This document shows, piece by piece, positions 48,061 to 59,700 of a DNA stretch of 64,000 nt. The stretch covers positions 26,842,023 through 26,906,022 of the forward strand of contig NC_091219.1 of the NCBI RefSeq assembly GCF_040958095.1. Direction: 5' to 3'. Made by a program: the position numbers and the translations under genes. Below the pieces are notes generated by a model, which worked only from the letters and a program-made list of their open reading frames with translations, was not told the origin of the DNA and ran no database searches. Position 1 is the first letter of the stretch; each line of letters opens with the position of its first letter. This DNA is from Procambarus clarkii (taxonomy: Eukaryota; Arthropoda; Malacostraca; Decapoda; Cambaridae).

Positions 48061-48259
48061 TATGAGATCTGGACAACCCATGTCAATGTCAATGTCATTG
48101 TCAACCAAAATCTGGGTTTTTTTTTAATGACGCTGTTTGTCGACCGATTTGTATTTGTGCTGCTTTTTCAGCCATGTTCCCCCCTTCTTATCTCTCTTTT
48201 TTATTTGTTCTCAACTCATTTTATTCTTTATGCTCAATTAGTATTAAGCTTTAGTCATT

Positions 48260-48400
48260 TAAGTTTTTCATGCCCGAAACGCTTTGCGTAATAGTGGCTT
48301 TAGGCATTGTATGTACTAGCTCTATCTATAAATCCATCACTCTTTGTAAAATCTCTTGTATGTATGTACCTTACCTAAATAAACATTTGATTTGATTTGA
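48260..48400 (+). repeat. GAAACGCT-tail retroposon end, plus strand
   Basis: CATGCCCGAAACGCTTTGCG, TAGTGGCTTTAGGC, TTGTATGTATGTACCTTACC and TAAATAAACATTTGATTTGA, the same 3' end as in the minus-strand copies at 18.2, 23.2, 46.8 and 60.8 kb. Confidence 0.75.
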
Positions 48401-48600
48401 TTTGAAGATAGAGAAAACGAAATAGATAAAGGGGGAAACCGTGAAAGATTGACAGAGACCCGTGAAAAATATGGTGGGAAGACTTTATACAGTCTGCTAC
48501 ACATCCTACCCGGGCACTCTGAGAGGCAGTGGGGCAGGGGACAACTTTCAGAGGCAGGGGTGAGGGGCAGTGGACGCAAACTAAGAGGCAGCTATCTCCC

Positions 48601-48675
48601 ATCTGCATGGGAGGTATCTGCATGGGAGGCACCTGCATGGGAGGTACCTGCATGAAAGACATCTGCATGGGAGGC
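48601..48675. repeat. Tandem repeat, 15-bp unit, five copies
   Basis: ATCTGCATGGGAGGT and close variants. Confidence 0.95.
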
Positions 48676-48964
48676 ACTGGTGGGTGTTGGATGTCGAGAT
48701 CGATGAACGACAAAGCCGTGGTATTAAAAGCGGACCGTTGTGTCCTGTCCGTCACACACCTTGTCAATATCTGTCATCCATTTGTCGACACGATTAGCGG
48801 CAGATCTATATCCGTGGCTGTGGCTCGCCTGGAGGAAACCGGACCACTGACCTTGACTACGGAAAGCACTAGTATAACAACAAGCGATGATGTGTATGGA
48901 TCTGATGCCTGCGTGTCCAGTGTGAGGTAGCAATGGTTAGGATCAGGTTGGGTTACATGTAAAT

Positions 48965-49975
48965 AACATGATGTTTAACAGTGATAAATTCCAGGTACTC
49001 AGGTACGGTAAAAATGAGGACCTTAAACATAATACAGAGTACAAAACACAATCAAATGTACCCATAGTAGGAAAACAGCATGTAAAGGATTTGGGAATAA
49101 TAATGTCTGACGACCTAACGTTTAAGGAGCATAACCAAGCAAATATTGCGACAGCCAGAAAAATGATAGGATGGATTACGAGAACTTTCAAATCCAGGGA
49201 TCCCATCACAATGGTTGTACTCTTCAAGTCACTTGTGTTGTCCCGTCTTGAGTACTGTTCAGTACTCACTTCCCCCTTCAGAGCAGGAGAGATTGCTGAA
49301 ATAGAGGGAATACAGAGAACATATACGGCACGCATAGACGCAATAAAGCACCTAAATTATTGGGATCGTCTCAAAGCCCTCCAAATGTACTCACTAGAAA
49401 GAAGACGAGAGAGATATCAAATAATATACACGTGAAAGATACTGGAGGGCCAAGTACCAAATCTACACAGTAAAATAACAACGTACTGGAGTAAACGATA
49501 TGGAAGAAAATGTAGAATAGAACCAGTGAAGAGCAGAGGTGCCATAGGCACAATCAGAGAACACTATAAACATCAGAGGTCCGCGGTTGTTCAACAGTCA
49601 CGCAGGGTGCAGTCGCACCTCCACAGATCTCCAGTATCATCTATTGATACTGGTAATTGCTCAGAAAGGTCTCCACATACGGGCTATTCATGCCCGTGCC
49701 ACCTTTTAGGTGGCTTAATCTTCGTCAATTCGTCATTCATTCGTCGGTTGTTCAACGTCCTCCCAGCAAGCATAAGAAATATTGCCGGAACAACCGTGGA
49801 CATTTTCAAGAGGAAACTAGATTTATTCCTGCAAGGAGTGCCGGACCAACCGGGCTGTGGTGGGTATGTAGGCCTGCGGGCCGCTCCAACCAACAGCCTG
49901 GTGGACCAAACTCTCACAAGTCAAGCCTGGCCTCGGGCCGGGCTTGGGGAGTAGAAGAACTCCCAGAACCCCATC
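48965..49975 (+). mobile_element. Non-LTR retrotransposon 3' end, split by a short insertion
   Basis: Frame 48968-49435 reads NSDKFQVLRYGKNEDLKHNT, HVKDLGIIMSDDLTFKEHN and FKSLVLSRLEYCSVLTSPF, the post-RT region of a LINE. After a stop (49436) the reading resumes in pieces, is broken by an insertion at 49596-49744, and continues as LFNVLPASIRNIAGTTVDIF then FKRKLDLFLQGVPDQPGC. The tail GCTTGGGGAGTAGAAGAACT follows. Sequence on the two sides of the insertion joins cleanly once one target copy is removed. Not functional. Confidence 0.87.
49596..49744 (+). mobile_element. 149-bp hairpin-rich short element with 12-bp target duplication (family F)
   Basis: Flanked by CGGTTGTTCAAC at 49584-49595 and 49745-49756. 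Internal hairpins: CCAGTATC...GATACTGG, TACGGGCTATTCATGCCCGTG, and GCCACCTTTTAGGTGGC. The end is a simple ATTCGTC/TCATTCG tail. No ORF, no clear A/B boxes. Other copies: 52004-52165 (plus), 63178-63335 (minus), 51128-51178 (minus, partial). Confidence 0.85.
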
Positions 49976-50118
49976 AACCAGGGTTACCGTTCACTGTGGT
50001 ATAGGTGGCTGCAAGTGACGATTCTCGCAGTTCTGAGCTCGCCATATGGAAACTGTCAGCGGCCCTGACCTTAAGCGCTTCCTAGAGGGCTGTAACAGAA
50101 CACACGGGCATCTTTCGA

Positions 50119-50716
<598 letters not shown>

Positions 50717-50792
<76 letters not shown>
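50717..50792. repeat. (AT)n tract on the right of the foldback element
   Basis: About 75 bp of uninterrupted AT. Confidence 0.95.
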
Positions 50793-50795
<3 letters not shown>

Positions 50796-50844
50796 GAAAT
50801 AAAGGAATAAGTGACAACAACCTGGATGAAAACAAACAACCTAT

Positions 50845-50940
50845 CCCACACATGAAAGTAAGTCATCACGCCTGACAAGAGGTCCAGGATGGTCCGAAAC
50901 GTTGTCACTTTCAGGTCATGTGTGGCCGGGTTATTGTGTT
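50845..50940 (+). repeat. Repeat with hammerhead-like core, copy 1
   Basis: CTGACAAGA (50872-50880), GGTCC-AGGAT-GGTCC (50881-50895), GAAAC (50896-50900) and GTTGTC follow in hammerhead order. Outer sequences CCACACATG/AAAGT (50846-50859) and ACTTT/CATGTGTGG (50907-50925) are complementary and would form a long stem I-like helix. Confidence 0.5.
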
Positions 50941-50974
50941 AAGACACGAAGACTTATCTCTCTCTCTTTGTTGT

Positions 50975-51290
50975 TTTAGATTCAGCTACTTGGAATTCCA
51001 AGTAGCACGGGCTATGGTGAGCCCGTAGTGGACTTACCTGGCACAGGAGCGGGGCTCCGGTTCTAACCGGTTCAGTGTTATCGATGTGGGTAAGTGAGAT
51101 GACGGAGCTCTGCACTAGGAGATTGCTTGATGATGATTAAGCCACCCAAGAGGTGGCACGGGCATGAATAGCCCGTAATGCTGTAGGATGTTTGTGGTTT
51201 CAGATTTAGCTACTCAGAACGAAGTGTCCATGTAGCACGGGCTATGGTGAGCCCGTAAAACCCCACTTGCAGTAGGAGTGGGTCTGGTCC
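50975..51290 (-). repeat. Family G and family F short elements, minus strand cluster
   Basis: Two family G copies (about 50975-51065 and 51195-51290) carry inverted GGGCTCACCATAGCCCGTGC, and a partial family F copy (51128-51178) carries AAGCCACCCAAGAGGTGGC and ACGGGCATGAATAGCCCGTA. Confidence 0.7.
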
Positions 51291-51626
51291 TATATAAAAC
51301 TGGTGGCCACGTGACCATATAGTTCTTCCGGGGGCCGCCGCTAGCCCCGGGGCGCGCAGTCGTGACGTCAATCCCCACTTTTCCTCGATCCAGTAATTGG
51401 CTCTCAAAGTTGTTTCCTCATTTTACATGGTTTTGGTGTCGGCCTCGGTGGTGGGAACAGTTTCCTCACACCTGATGCCTCTGTTCCCCTACAACACTCC
51501 CTAACCTGGGCGTTATAGGGAGTGCTGTAGGCAAGTTGTATCTTGGGGAAGGTCAACCGTTGACCTAGAGACGTCTCTAAGCCTAACAAGCTTGATCTTC
51601 GACAATGGAAAATCCTCTAACTCTTG

Positions 51627-51808
51627 CCCAACCACTTGGGCTGGACGGTAGAGCGACGGTCTCGCTTCATGCTGGTCGGCGTTCAGTCCCCGACCGTCCA
51701 AGTGTTTGGGCACCATTCCTCCCGCCCCCCCCCCCCGTCCCTTCCCAAATCCTTATCCTGACCCCTTAAAAGTGCTATATAGCCATAATGGCTTGGCGCT
51801 TTCACCAT
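51627..51808 (+). repeat. tRNA-derived SINE, family E, plus strand
   Basis: CCACTTGGGCTGGACGGTAG, GTCTCGCTTCATGCTGGTCG, GGCACCATTCCTCCCGCCC, a C-run, CCCAAATCCTTATCCTGACC and TATATAGCCATAATGGCTTG. The best-preserved copy here. Confidence 0.9.
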
Positions 51809-51809
51809 C

Positions 51810-51915
51810 AAGCTACTGCCCCGCTCCTGTGCCAGGTAAGTCTCCAACGGGCTCACCATAGTCCGTGCTACTTGGAACATTTTGCGAATCTTAATCACCA
51901 AGAACAACAACGGTG
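51810..51915 (+). repeat. Family G short element
   Basis: CCCCGCTCCTGTGCCAGGTA, CGGGCTCACCATAGTCCGTG and CTACTTGGAACATTTTG, immediately after the family E SINE. A core fragment also lies at 52478-52505. Confidence 0.75.
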
Positions 51916-52003
51916 CTTTCCCTTGATAATTTCTTTCTTCGCTCATTGTCAACACAAGTCCAAGTAACTTTACTAAGACAATACATCCCACAAGGAGAGT
52001 GAC

Positions 52004-52165
52004 ACGAGAGACATCTCCCGTCACGCAGGGTGCAGTCGCACCTCCACAGATCTCCAGTATCAGCTCTTGATACTGGTAATGGCTCAAATGAGCCACCACT
52101 TACGGGCTATTCATGCCCGTGCCACCTTTTGGGTGGCTTAATCTCCATCAATCAATCATCAAGGA
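52004..52165 (+). repeat. Family F hairpin-rich element, longer copy
   Basis: Starts ACGAGAGACATCTCCCGTCA, then CGCAGGGTGCAGTCGCACC, GATCTCCAGTATCAGCTC, TACGGGCTATTCATGCCCGT and CCACCTTTTGGGTGGCTTAA, and ends in an ATCAATCAATCATCAA tail. Confidence 0.8.
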
Positions 52166-52311
52166 AAGTGATTTAGGGTATGTCTACCCTCCCCATGACA
52201 GGTCCTTCAAGGGGCCAATTACATTAATTCAATTACATTACACAATTACATTAATTCAATTACATTACACAATTACATTAATTCATCAGTTAACATATAG
52301 TGCACACACAC

Positions 52312-52315
<4 letters not shown>

Positions 52316-52384
<69 letters not shown>
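52316..52384. repeat. (AT)n microsatellite
   Basis: About 69 bp of AT. Confidence 0.97.
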
Positions 52385-52387
<3 letters not shown>

Positions 52388-52524
52388 CAATAATACATGT
52401 CTAGAAGAACACAATACACCACATGGGAGAGGAAATCCTCCTGGAATCGGACAGAGAAGAAGACCTTGGGGATAGTTTCACGGGCTCACCATAGCCCGTG
52501 CTACACGGACTTACACTCTCCTCT

Positions 52525-52650
52525 AATCCTGGCTCCTTAATAACTTTCCCATCCCTTTCCTTCACCCGGGCTCTAAGAGCCTCGAACCCCGGACCCCACG
52601 CGTGTGACGCCGAAGCCCTATCGACAGAGCTATTGAGTGGTCTTAATAAG
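52525..52650 (-). repeat. tRNA-derived SINE, minus strand
   Basis: On the minus strand: ATAGCTCTGTCGATAGGGCT (A-box region) and GGGGTTCGAGGCTC (B-box). A related diverged copy lies at 54090-54210. Confidence 0.65.
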
Positions 52651-52754
52651 GAAAGATTTTTATTTTCCAGAGAGACCAAACCCTGCCTGGCGCACGTTGT
52701 GTGGGACGGAGGAGACGCTAAGTATACCACGCCTTGAGGCACGCTTCTGGACCC

Positions 52755-53030
52755 CTTTGTCATGGACGGGGAGGAGGGGGGGGGGGGAGAGGGAGTGGTG
52801 GGGGGGGAGTGGTGGGGGGGGGGGAGTGGTGAGGGGAGAGGGAGTGGTGTGGGGGGGGAGAGGGAGAAGGATGGAGGAACGGTGGATAGGAGCTGGACAA
52901 GATGGGAGCGGATGAGAGGTGAGTAAATTACAGTATAATGATGGAGAGAGAGTGGAGGAGAGTGAGGGAGAGTGGAGAGAGTGAGGGATCCTTCTAACCA
53001 CTGAGGGAGAGGGGGAGAAAGGAAGGGAAC
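52755..53030. repeat. G/GA-rich low-complexity tract
   Basis: Runs of G and GGAGTGGTG units, then GAGAGTGAGGG units. The long minus-strand open frame over it is a composition effect. Confidence 0.85.
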
Positions 53031-53035
53031 TATCA

Positions 53036-53187
53036 GGGGAAAGTGCCAGACCATTACGACTATATAGCAGTGGGAAGGATTTGGGATGGAATGGTAAGGA
53101 ATGGTGCCCAACCACTTGAGACGGTCGGGGATTGAACGCTGACCTGCATAAAGCGAGACCGTCGCTCTACCGTCCAGCCCAAGTGGA
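53036..53187 (-). repeat. tRNA-derived SINE, family E, minus strand
   Basis: Inverted family E words: GTGCCAGACCATTACGACTA, TGGTGCCCAACCACTTGAGA, GCGAGACCGTCGCTCTACCG and TCCAGCCCAAGTGG. Confidence 0.88.
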
Positions 53188-53189
53188 GA

Positions 53190-54085
53190 GGGAGGAGAGT
53201 GGCGAGTAGTTAGTATGTCCCGCAGTACAGCATTATTCATTCATTCATTTCTATACATGTCCTGACAATTACCATCAATAACGACTGTCACAATGAACTT
53301 GGAGTAATTAGTATAGCCAATGAGTTACATGTAACACATACCAGAATGTAACCATTGTGACACATATTGGGAGACACATACGACTCATTATGTTTCATTT
53401 ATAATAGATGATCTACAATATGTAGCCAATATATCAGGTAAGACAGCCAGAGACACAAGCACAACTATAAACATGAAGTGTTTATAGAAACATTAAACAT
53501 TTCTATCATATAACACCGTCTTCGGGAACTACTAGGGTGGATCACACTCACTGAATTGAAATTGAAATAGAAATAAGTTTATTGAGGTATAAATACACAC
53601 AAAGGGATGAGGCAGCTCAAGCTATTCTCACCCCCGTCCAGTACAACGTGTTCATACATATATAGCCACACATCACAAACAATACACATATTACCGAACA
53701 TTCCGAGTGATAAACATATACATTCATTCCTTTATACTTGTTACCAGACGTACACAACTCACTATACACACCCATACATATCTTGTAGTCACATTCCAGT
53801 AACCATTTTCAAACCTTTCTTAACACGTGACGTTCCACAGCACACCTGGCCCCACGTGACCTTGGTGAGCCCAGCAATAGGCACGACTCTACATCAGCAG
53901 GTCCCAGAATAGGTCAATAATAGCCGCGTCACTCACCGCACTCCACCACACACACATTTTTTGCTCGGCCGAGAGATGGAAGCTATTTCCAGTCTCCTTC
54001 TGGAGGATATACTCTCTCTCTCTCTCTCTCTGCTTCTGCCGGCAGCTATTTCTTGTTTCTTCTCGATAACATTCCGCTTCCCGGC
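53190..54085. other. Stretch without a gene; one dispersed repeat end
   Basis: At 53548-53850 a sequence beginning AATAAGTTTATTGAGGTATA and AGCTCAAGCTATTCTCACCC looks like an inverted retroposon 3' end with its poly(A)-type signal. I see nothing else supportable here apart from a short (CT)n at 54013-54031. Confidence 0.45.
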
Positions 54086-54089
54086 ACGT

Positions 54090-54210
54090 GTATCACCACA
54101 TGCAGAGCATCTCCTTCAGTTCCACTCACCTAGGCTGTATATGGGTCTCGAACCCTGGACCCCCACGAATGTGACGACGAAGTTCCTTCAACCCGCTACC
54201 GTCTGTGAGC
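54090..54210 (-). repeat. tRNA-derived SINE, minus strand, diverged
   Basis: On the minus strand AGACGGTAGCGGGTTGAAGG and the B-box CCAGGGTTCGAGACCC. Confidence 0.6.
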
Positions 54211-54385
54211 TTGGAGGGGATGGAGGGTCTTCGTAGTGTTAAATGATATTAGAGAGAAGTAAAGCATCTGGATTGATAAACTCTAGCCAGGGATAGTTAA
54301 GAAAGTTAAACCCGTAATTGTACATCTCCCGACGGAAATTTCTGACGTCAATCAAGGCGGAAATTTCTTGGAATTTCTGAGCGTG

Positions 54386-55070
54386 GTGGCAGGTGTGTGT
54401 GGTGGGAGGTGTGTGGGGTGTGTGTGTGTGTGGCGGGAGGTGTGTGTGTGGTGGGAGGTGTGTGTGGTGGGAGGTGTGTGGGGTGTGTGTGTGTGTGTGG
54501 TGGGAGGTGTGTGTGGTGTGAGGTGTGTGTGTGGTGGGAGGTGTGTGGGGTGTGTGTGTATGTGGTGGGAGGTGTGAGGGGTGTGAGGTGTGTGTGTGGT
54601 GGGAGGTGTGTGTGGTGTGAGGTGTGTGTGTGGTGGGAGGTGTGTGTGTGGTGGGAGGTGTGTGGGGTGTGTGTGTATGTGGTGGGAGGTGTGTGTGTGT
54701 ATGTGGTGGGAGGTGTGTGTGTGTATGTGGTGGGAGGTGTGTGTGTGTGTGGTGGCAGGCGTGTGTGTGATGGGAGGTGTGTGTGTGGTGGGAGGTGTGT
54801 GTGTGTGTGTGTGTGGTGGGAGGTGTGTGTGTGGGGTGTGGCAGATGTGTGTGTGGTGGGAGGTGTGTGTGTGTGTGTGGTGGGAGGTGTGTGTGTGTGT
54901 GGTGGCAGGTGTGTGTGTGGTGGGAGGTGTGTGTGTGGTGGGAGGTGTGTGTGTGTGTGTGTGGTGGGAGGTGTGTGTGTGTGTGTGGTGGGAGGTGTGT
55001 GTGTGTGTGTGTGTGTGTGTGGTGGGAGGTATGTGTGTAGTGGCAGGCGTGTATGGTGGCAGGTGTGTGG
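54386..55070. repeat. GT-rich minisatellite, GTGTGTGTGGTGGGAGGT units
   Basis: Around 685 bp of (GT)n blocks of varying length, each followed by GGTGGGAGGT. Open frames in up to five phases (peptides such as CVCVVGGVC or HTHTPPTTH) are by-products. Confidence 0.97.
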
Positions 55071-55311
55071 GGTGGGAGTGACGCACAGAGCCACAACAAT
55101 GAGGCCCGCCACGCCTGACTGGTTACCCCGGCTATTGTACACCATTATCTGTGATCCTCTGACGTTAATCCGGTGTAACCTGACGCGAGCCTCGCGGGTC
55201 GCGGGTCGCGACCTTGTACGTTATTGGCTCTCCCGAACACCCGCGAGCGTGATCGCGGGTGCCCAACAACCCCGTATAGGACGGCGCGGGTAGTCGAGCT
55301 ATAGATCAATA

Positions 55312-55655
55312 AACTACCGCTCACAGGATGAGTATGGGGTGCACAATAAACAACCTCTCACAGGACGAGTATGGGGTGCACAATAAACAACCGCTCACAG
55401 GATGAGTATGGGGTGCACAAACTACCGCTCACAGGACGAGTATGGAGTGCACAAACTACCGCTCACAGGACGAGTATGGGGTGCACAAACTACCGCTCAC
55501 AGGACGAGTATGGGGTGCACAAACTACCGCTCACACGACGAGTATGGGGTGCACAAACCACCGCTCACAGGAGGAGTATGGGGTGCACAAACTACCGCTC
55601 ACAGGACGAGTATGGGGTGCACAAACTACCGCTCACAGGAGGAGTATGGGGTGCA
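55312..55655. repeat. Minisatellite, 34-bp unit, about ten copies
   Basis: Unit ACCGCTCACAGGACGAGTAT GGGGTGCACAAACT, first two units longer (AATAAACA insert). The core CTCACAGGATGAGTATGGGG is related to the dispersed CCCACAGGATGGGTATGGGG motif. Confidence 0.95.
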
Positions 55656-56087
55656 CAATAAAACAGTGCCCCGGGAAGGCCCTCCTGGCCATATAAGGCG
55701 TATATAACAATCACTTTCAAAGTGAACTTTGAACGTGCCAGTGACGGTGAACCTTCCCGGGGAGCGGCAAGGCCCAAGAATACAATTGGGTTAAAAATAC
55801 AAAAATAAACACATGATGAAATTAGAAAACGGTGTGAAAGTAGTGGAGCAGGGCTCGTTCCTGGACTACGGAGACTGAAGAAATAGGACAGACAGGCAAG
55901 TTACTGACGGGGGGGAACTAGACAGTTACGTCCCCTCATCCTGAAGAACAAGGGGGGCATAACGACAGGGAAGACATTAAGAGGGAACTTGACGGTACAG
56001 TAACTTCCCCTCGTCCAGAAGAACGAGGCTTATAATCTTTGTAGATACGAATGAGTCAAAGACGCCGGTCGATGATGCCAAAGATGA

Positions 56088-56345
56088 GTCAGGGAGCCGG
56101 TCGGCCGAGCAGACAGCACGCTGGATTTGTGATCCTGTGGTCCCGGGTTCAATTCCGGGCGCCGGCGAGAAACAATAGGCAGAGTTTCTTTCACCCTATG
56201 CCCCTATTACCTAGCAGTAAAATGGGTACCTGGGTGTTAGTCAGCTGTCACGGGCTGCTTCCTGGGGGGTGGAGGCCTGGTCGAGGACCGGGCCGCGGGG
56301 ACACTAAAGCCCCGAAATCATCTCAAGATAACCTCAAGATGTCAC
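56088..56345 (+). repeat. tRNA-derived SINE, family D, full length
   Basis: Head AGCCGGTCGGCCGAGCAGAC, B-box CGGGTTCAATTCCGGGCGCC, body TTTCTTTCACCCTATGCCCC, TACCTAGCAGTAAAATGGGT and ACGGGCTGCTTCCTGGGGGG, end CCGAAATCATCTCAAGATAA plus a direct repeat of CTCAAGATAAC. Opposite copy at 61605-61875. Confidence 0.92.
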
Positions 56346-56509
56346 AATAAACTTCTTCACCGTAAGGGGTCGTAAATAGATGCATTGCGTTACAACAGGA
56401 GGTTTGTTGCTGATATTTCAACACAGATTTATATGTAAATATGTTAAGAGAAAAGAGTAAAGAAATTCATGCAGATCGGAAGGCTGGGCTTAAGAACAGC
56501 TGCTGGACC

Positions 56510-56640
56510 CTACAAGCATATTTTGATCGACTTGAGAATGGTCCAGGACGGACCGAAACGTCGTCGTCCCTTCACCTTCTAGTGTGTGGTCTGGTCAACA
56601 GACTTCAGCCACGTTATTGTGACTCCTCGCCTGCCTACAA
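56510..56640 (+). repeat. Repeat with hammerhead-like core, copy 2
   Basis: CTTGAGA (56531-56537), stem II-like GGTCC-AGGAC-GGACC (56540-56554), GAAA (56555-56558), then ACG-TCGT-CGT as a 3-bp stem III with tetraloop (56558-56567) followed by C (56568). The right end CTTCAGCCACGTTATTGTGA (56603-56622) is the inverted form of the left end of copy 3. Confidence 0.6.
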
Positions 56641-56769
56641 GCATAGCTAGGCGCTCGGCGAGTCTATTTAGGCGAGTAGATCAAGACGAGTAGATCTAGA
56701 AGAGCCCATCATTTGGCAATAACTAAGGGGAGAGTATTGAGACGAGGCCATACAGCTTAGTGGCTTGCA

Positions 56770-57032
56770 AGGGCCAGATTCACGAAAGCCCTTACGCAAG
56801 CACTTACGACCGTGTACATCTTTCCTCAATCTTTGACGGCTTTGGTTACATTTATTAAACAGTTTACAAGCATGAAATCTTCCCATTCAACTGTTGTTAT
56901 TGTCATAAACAGCCTCCTGGTGCTTCGGAGCTCATTAACTATTTAATAATAGTAAACAAAGCCGCCAAAGATTTGAGAAAAGGTGTACAGGTTCGTAAGT
57001 GTTTGCGTAAGTGCTTTCGTGAATGTGGCCCC
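56770..57032. mobile_element. MITE with ~75-bp terminal inverted repeats
   Basis: Left end GGGCCAGATTCACGAAAGCC... and right end (read inverted) GGGGCCACATTCACGAAAGC run in parallel for about 75 bp, with shared CACTTACG, GTACA and TTTGGCGGCTTTG-type words. The ~110-bp centre has no ORF. Ends of the GGGCC-GATTCACGAA type are known from non-autonomous DNA transposons in many animals. Confidence 0.85.
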
Positions 57033-57039
57033 TGGGAGG

Positions 57040-58070
57040 CGGACGTCAGCAAGCCATCAGGACACACAGCCTTACACAACACCCACCTCAACACAGCAAG
57101 TGTGTCAAGGAGGCTGCGTCAGCAACCCGCGACCTACGCAGTCCTCCTAAGCCCTGACAGACACATCATCAAGATAAACCACCCAACAAGGATAGTGCGG
57201 AAAGAAAAAAGTATACAAGCCGAACAAATGTAAAGAAAAGGAGTGCGGCAAGCAAGGTTACCCAAGGCGACGGTATGGCAACTCCCAGACTTGCCAACCT
57301 CTAACAAGGGTGTTAGAGGTCTCCGGACGTTCATTGGTTACTCCATTTTGTGTCATCGTCGTGTCAAGAAAAACATTTCTCTTGCAAAAGTTGTGCACAT
57401 ATGAGAGAACTTTCAGAACTTTGCTATATTATAAATAATTGTTAATGCAATTTGTTTAAAATATTACGGGTGGAGCATTCTCAACAGGTCTTGTTTTGAT
57501 ATGTTTATTGTGATATACATAGAGAGAGAGCACAGTGTTGGTGACCTTTGCTACACGAAAGACCATTTTCTTTACCTAATATTAACCATCTGACCAACGC
57601 GTCCTCTTAAAAATAACGTCACTTTTCGCTCGTATGCGCGCTATGGCCAAATTTGGACGTAATTTGAAATGAAATCGACTCACAAAAGTGACGTACTGTC
57701 CCGTTTTCTGTTTGAGTCGTCCGGCCCACTCGGACAGGTTAGAACAGGAAACTTTCAATTCACGTTTTTCATAACGTTTTGAAACTTTATGAGAATTTCC
57801 TGCCCACCTAACCTATCAGAGGACCCTTAACTTACTGTTGTTGATAACAAAGTGTTGAGCATGACCAGGTGAGGGACCAGGTCGTGGAGGGAAACAAGCA
57901 ACACAGATGAACCGTATAGATGTAATAAAAAAAAACTTTATTCAGCATAAGATCAGTGAGCAAGTGGAATGAGCTGAGAAAGTGGGAGGTGTCTGCAGCT
58001 AACTCTTTACATATATTATGAAGCAAGAGGGTTCCAACTACACACAAAAATCACATTAACGTGATGCATC
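57040..58070. other. Stretch without a recognisable gene
   Basis: Mixed composition. 57236-57365 is relatively GC-rich with no convincing start codon context. No supported ORF. Confidence 0.45.
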
Positions 58071-58165
58071 AAATGATCGTAGCTCAGTCGATTAAGGCAG
58101 CGTCTGGGATGCTCTTGGACGCAGGTTCGAACCTCGTCACGGCCCTTGTGGATTTGTTCAGGGTT
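58040..58165 (+). repeat. tRNA-derived SINE, family A, plus strand
   Basis: ATCGTAGCTCAGTCGATTAA, GGCAGCGTCTGGGATGCTC, B-box GCAGGTTCGAACCTCGTCAC, and GGCCCTTGTGGATTTGTTCA. The ~35 bp before it (CACATTAACGTGATGCATCA) are the inverted 3' body of the same family. Confidence 0.85.
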
Positions 58166-58457
58166 CCAACTCATTGTCCGGCGACTGAAGAGCATCGCTC
58201 ACCCTGCACGCACATAAAGAGTGCATGTACGTACAGAGAAAAGTGACAGTAATAACAGAATAACATTAAACAATAAAGGTAAATACACAGTGACACGAGT
58301 GTGTGCCAACTGTGACGGATGCTGACCCCAGGAGAGGCGGTCGTCTCGCCACCAACATGGCGCCTCTACACTGCCATCTCTGCTCTTTTGTTTCGCATCA
58401 AGATGAATATGAAACCTCTGACTGCACAGTTTTTATATAGGGTTAACTTGGGATGTT

Positions 58458-58610
58458 CTTAGAGCCGTAGCGCAGTGGTCAGCGTAGTCGGCTCACAACC
58501 GAAAGGTCCCGGGCTGGATTTCTGCGGCAGAACAGAGACGTTTGTGCACTTTTCCTTTCACCTGACGTTTCTTTTCGCCTAGTAGTTACGAACAGATAAG
58601 CACTGATAGG
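58458..58610 (+). repeat. tRNA-derived SINE
   Basis: AGAGCCGTAGCGCAGTGGTC (A-box region), B-box-like GGTCCCGGGCTGGATTTCT, then TTCCTTTCACCTGACGTTTC and CGCCTAGTAGTTACGAACAG. Confidence 0.75.
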
Positions 58611-58958
58611 TAAACATTAAAGGGTTTGTTGACTTAATTTTGTGTGTACACGGGCGGGTCCCCGCCGTCGCTGGGGGGTCTGGATGACCTGCAGTAGTAC
58701 CCCCTCCACGCCACGCGCGGCGCTTGACTACACTACCCGCCCCTGGCCACTGCACTCATCACAAACTATCACCATGAGATATCATTATCGTGAGCACCCT
58801 TAACTCTCAGCTCCCAGCTTGTACGCAAACTGCCAGCTGAGAGTTAAGAGTAGGAATAACATGCCATAGGAGTAACAAGGACCAGTAGTCCTTGTTACCG
58901 GAGAGGCGCTCAGAGAACACTACAAAGTCGAGTACTGAGCTCTGTGCAGCGCAACACA

Positions 58959-58961
<3 letters not shown>

Positions 58962-59051
<90 letters not shown>
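58962..59051. repeat. (GT)n microsatellite
   Basis: About 90 bp of GT. Confidence 0.97.
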
Positions 59052-59052
<1 letters not shown>

Positions 59053-59054
59053 TG

Positions 59055-59695
59055 GTAGCCTGATCATAGCAAGCTTTCCCATTACCATATTTAAGGACCT
59101 CAACATGCCGTCACAAGACAATTGGCTTGAGTTAAGACTTGAAATATTCACGGAAAAATCAAGAGCTCTCTACTTAGCAAGATCTGACCTGTATACAACT
59201 TATCATCCATAATACAGAACTGAGACAGGTAGCAGATAACAAATATCCCGCAGTCAGATTTGACAAGAAGAGAATTGCCTTAACAAAACAAATACGATAC
59301 ACGATTGGAAGAACAGTCAGCATGATTAACATAACGGCAGTTTTGTCCGGACAGAAGTTAAGCGACGAACACAACATGTTCAGAACCTCTACCCCCCCCC
59401 CTCACAGTCGTGTCCAACCTAAAATATATATATCACTCAAAAATGGCTCAAAGGCCTTGAAACAGTACACAACAAGCCACGAAGAGCACTACCAGAACCC
59501 CTAAAGTGACATTACCGTAAAAAATCCCCATAAAATGGGGATTACATGGTATGAAACAGATCTTAAACCACTTGAAAAAGAAGAATAATCTACAGCCAAA
59601 CAACAGACGACATCTTTACAAGTGAAACACAGGACAGGTTCCAAAAGAGAGTCGCAGGTGTTGGTCCTCGTCAGAAAACCACCGGGAGATATTCA
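59055..59695 (+). other. Unclassified, possibly transposon-derived region
   Basis: Plus-strand pieces look protein-like (for example a frame around 59080-59210 and one at 59322-59504), but stops interrupt them and I recognise no family. Probably an old mobile element; left unnamed. Confidence 0.3.
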
Positions 59696-59700
59696 CGCGG

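Noticed and set aside
47658-48108. Poly-Ser/Cys/Leu open frames on the minus strand
   Set aside because: They come from CAG/GAG/CAC trinucleotide repeats.
52401-53240. 279-codon minus-strand open frame
   Set aside because: It crosses SINE copies and a G-rich low-complexity tract; no conserved motif.
54239-55293. Open frames of up to ~298 codons giving Cys/Val/Gly or His/Thr/Pro repeats
   Set aside because: They lie on a GT-rich minisatellite and are open on both strands and in several phases.
55371-55707. Three overlapping frames over the 34-bp array
   Set aside because: Periodic peptides in three phases from a tandem repeat.
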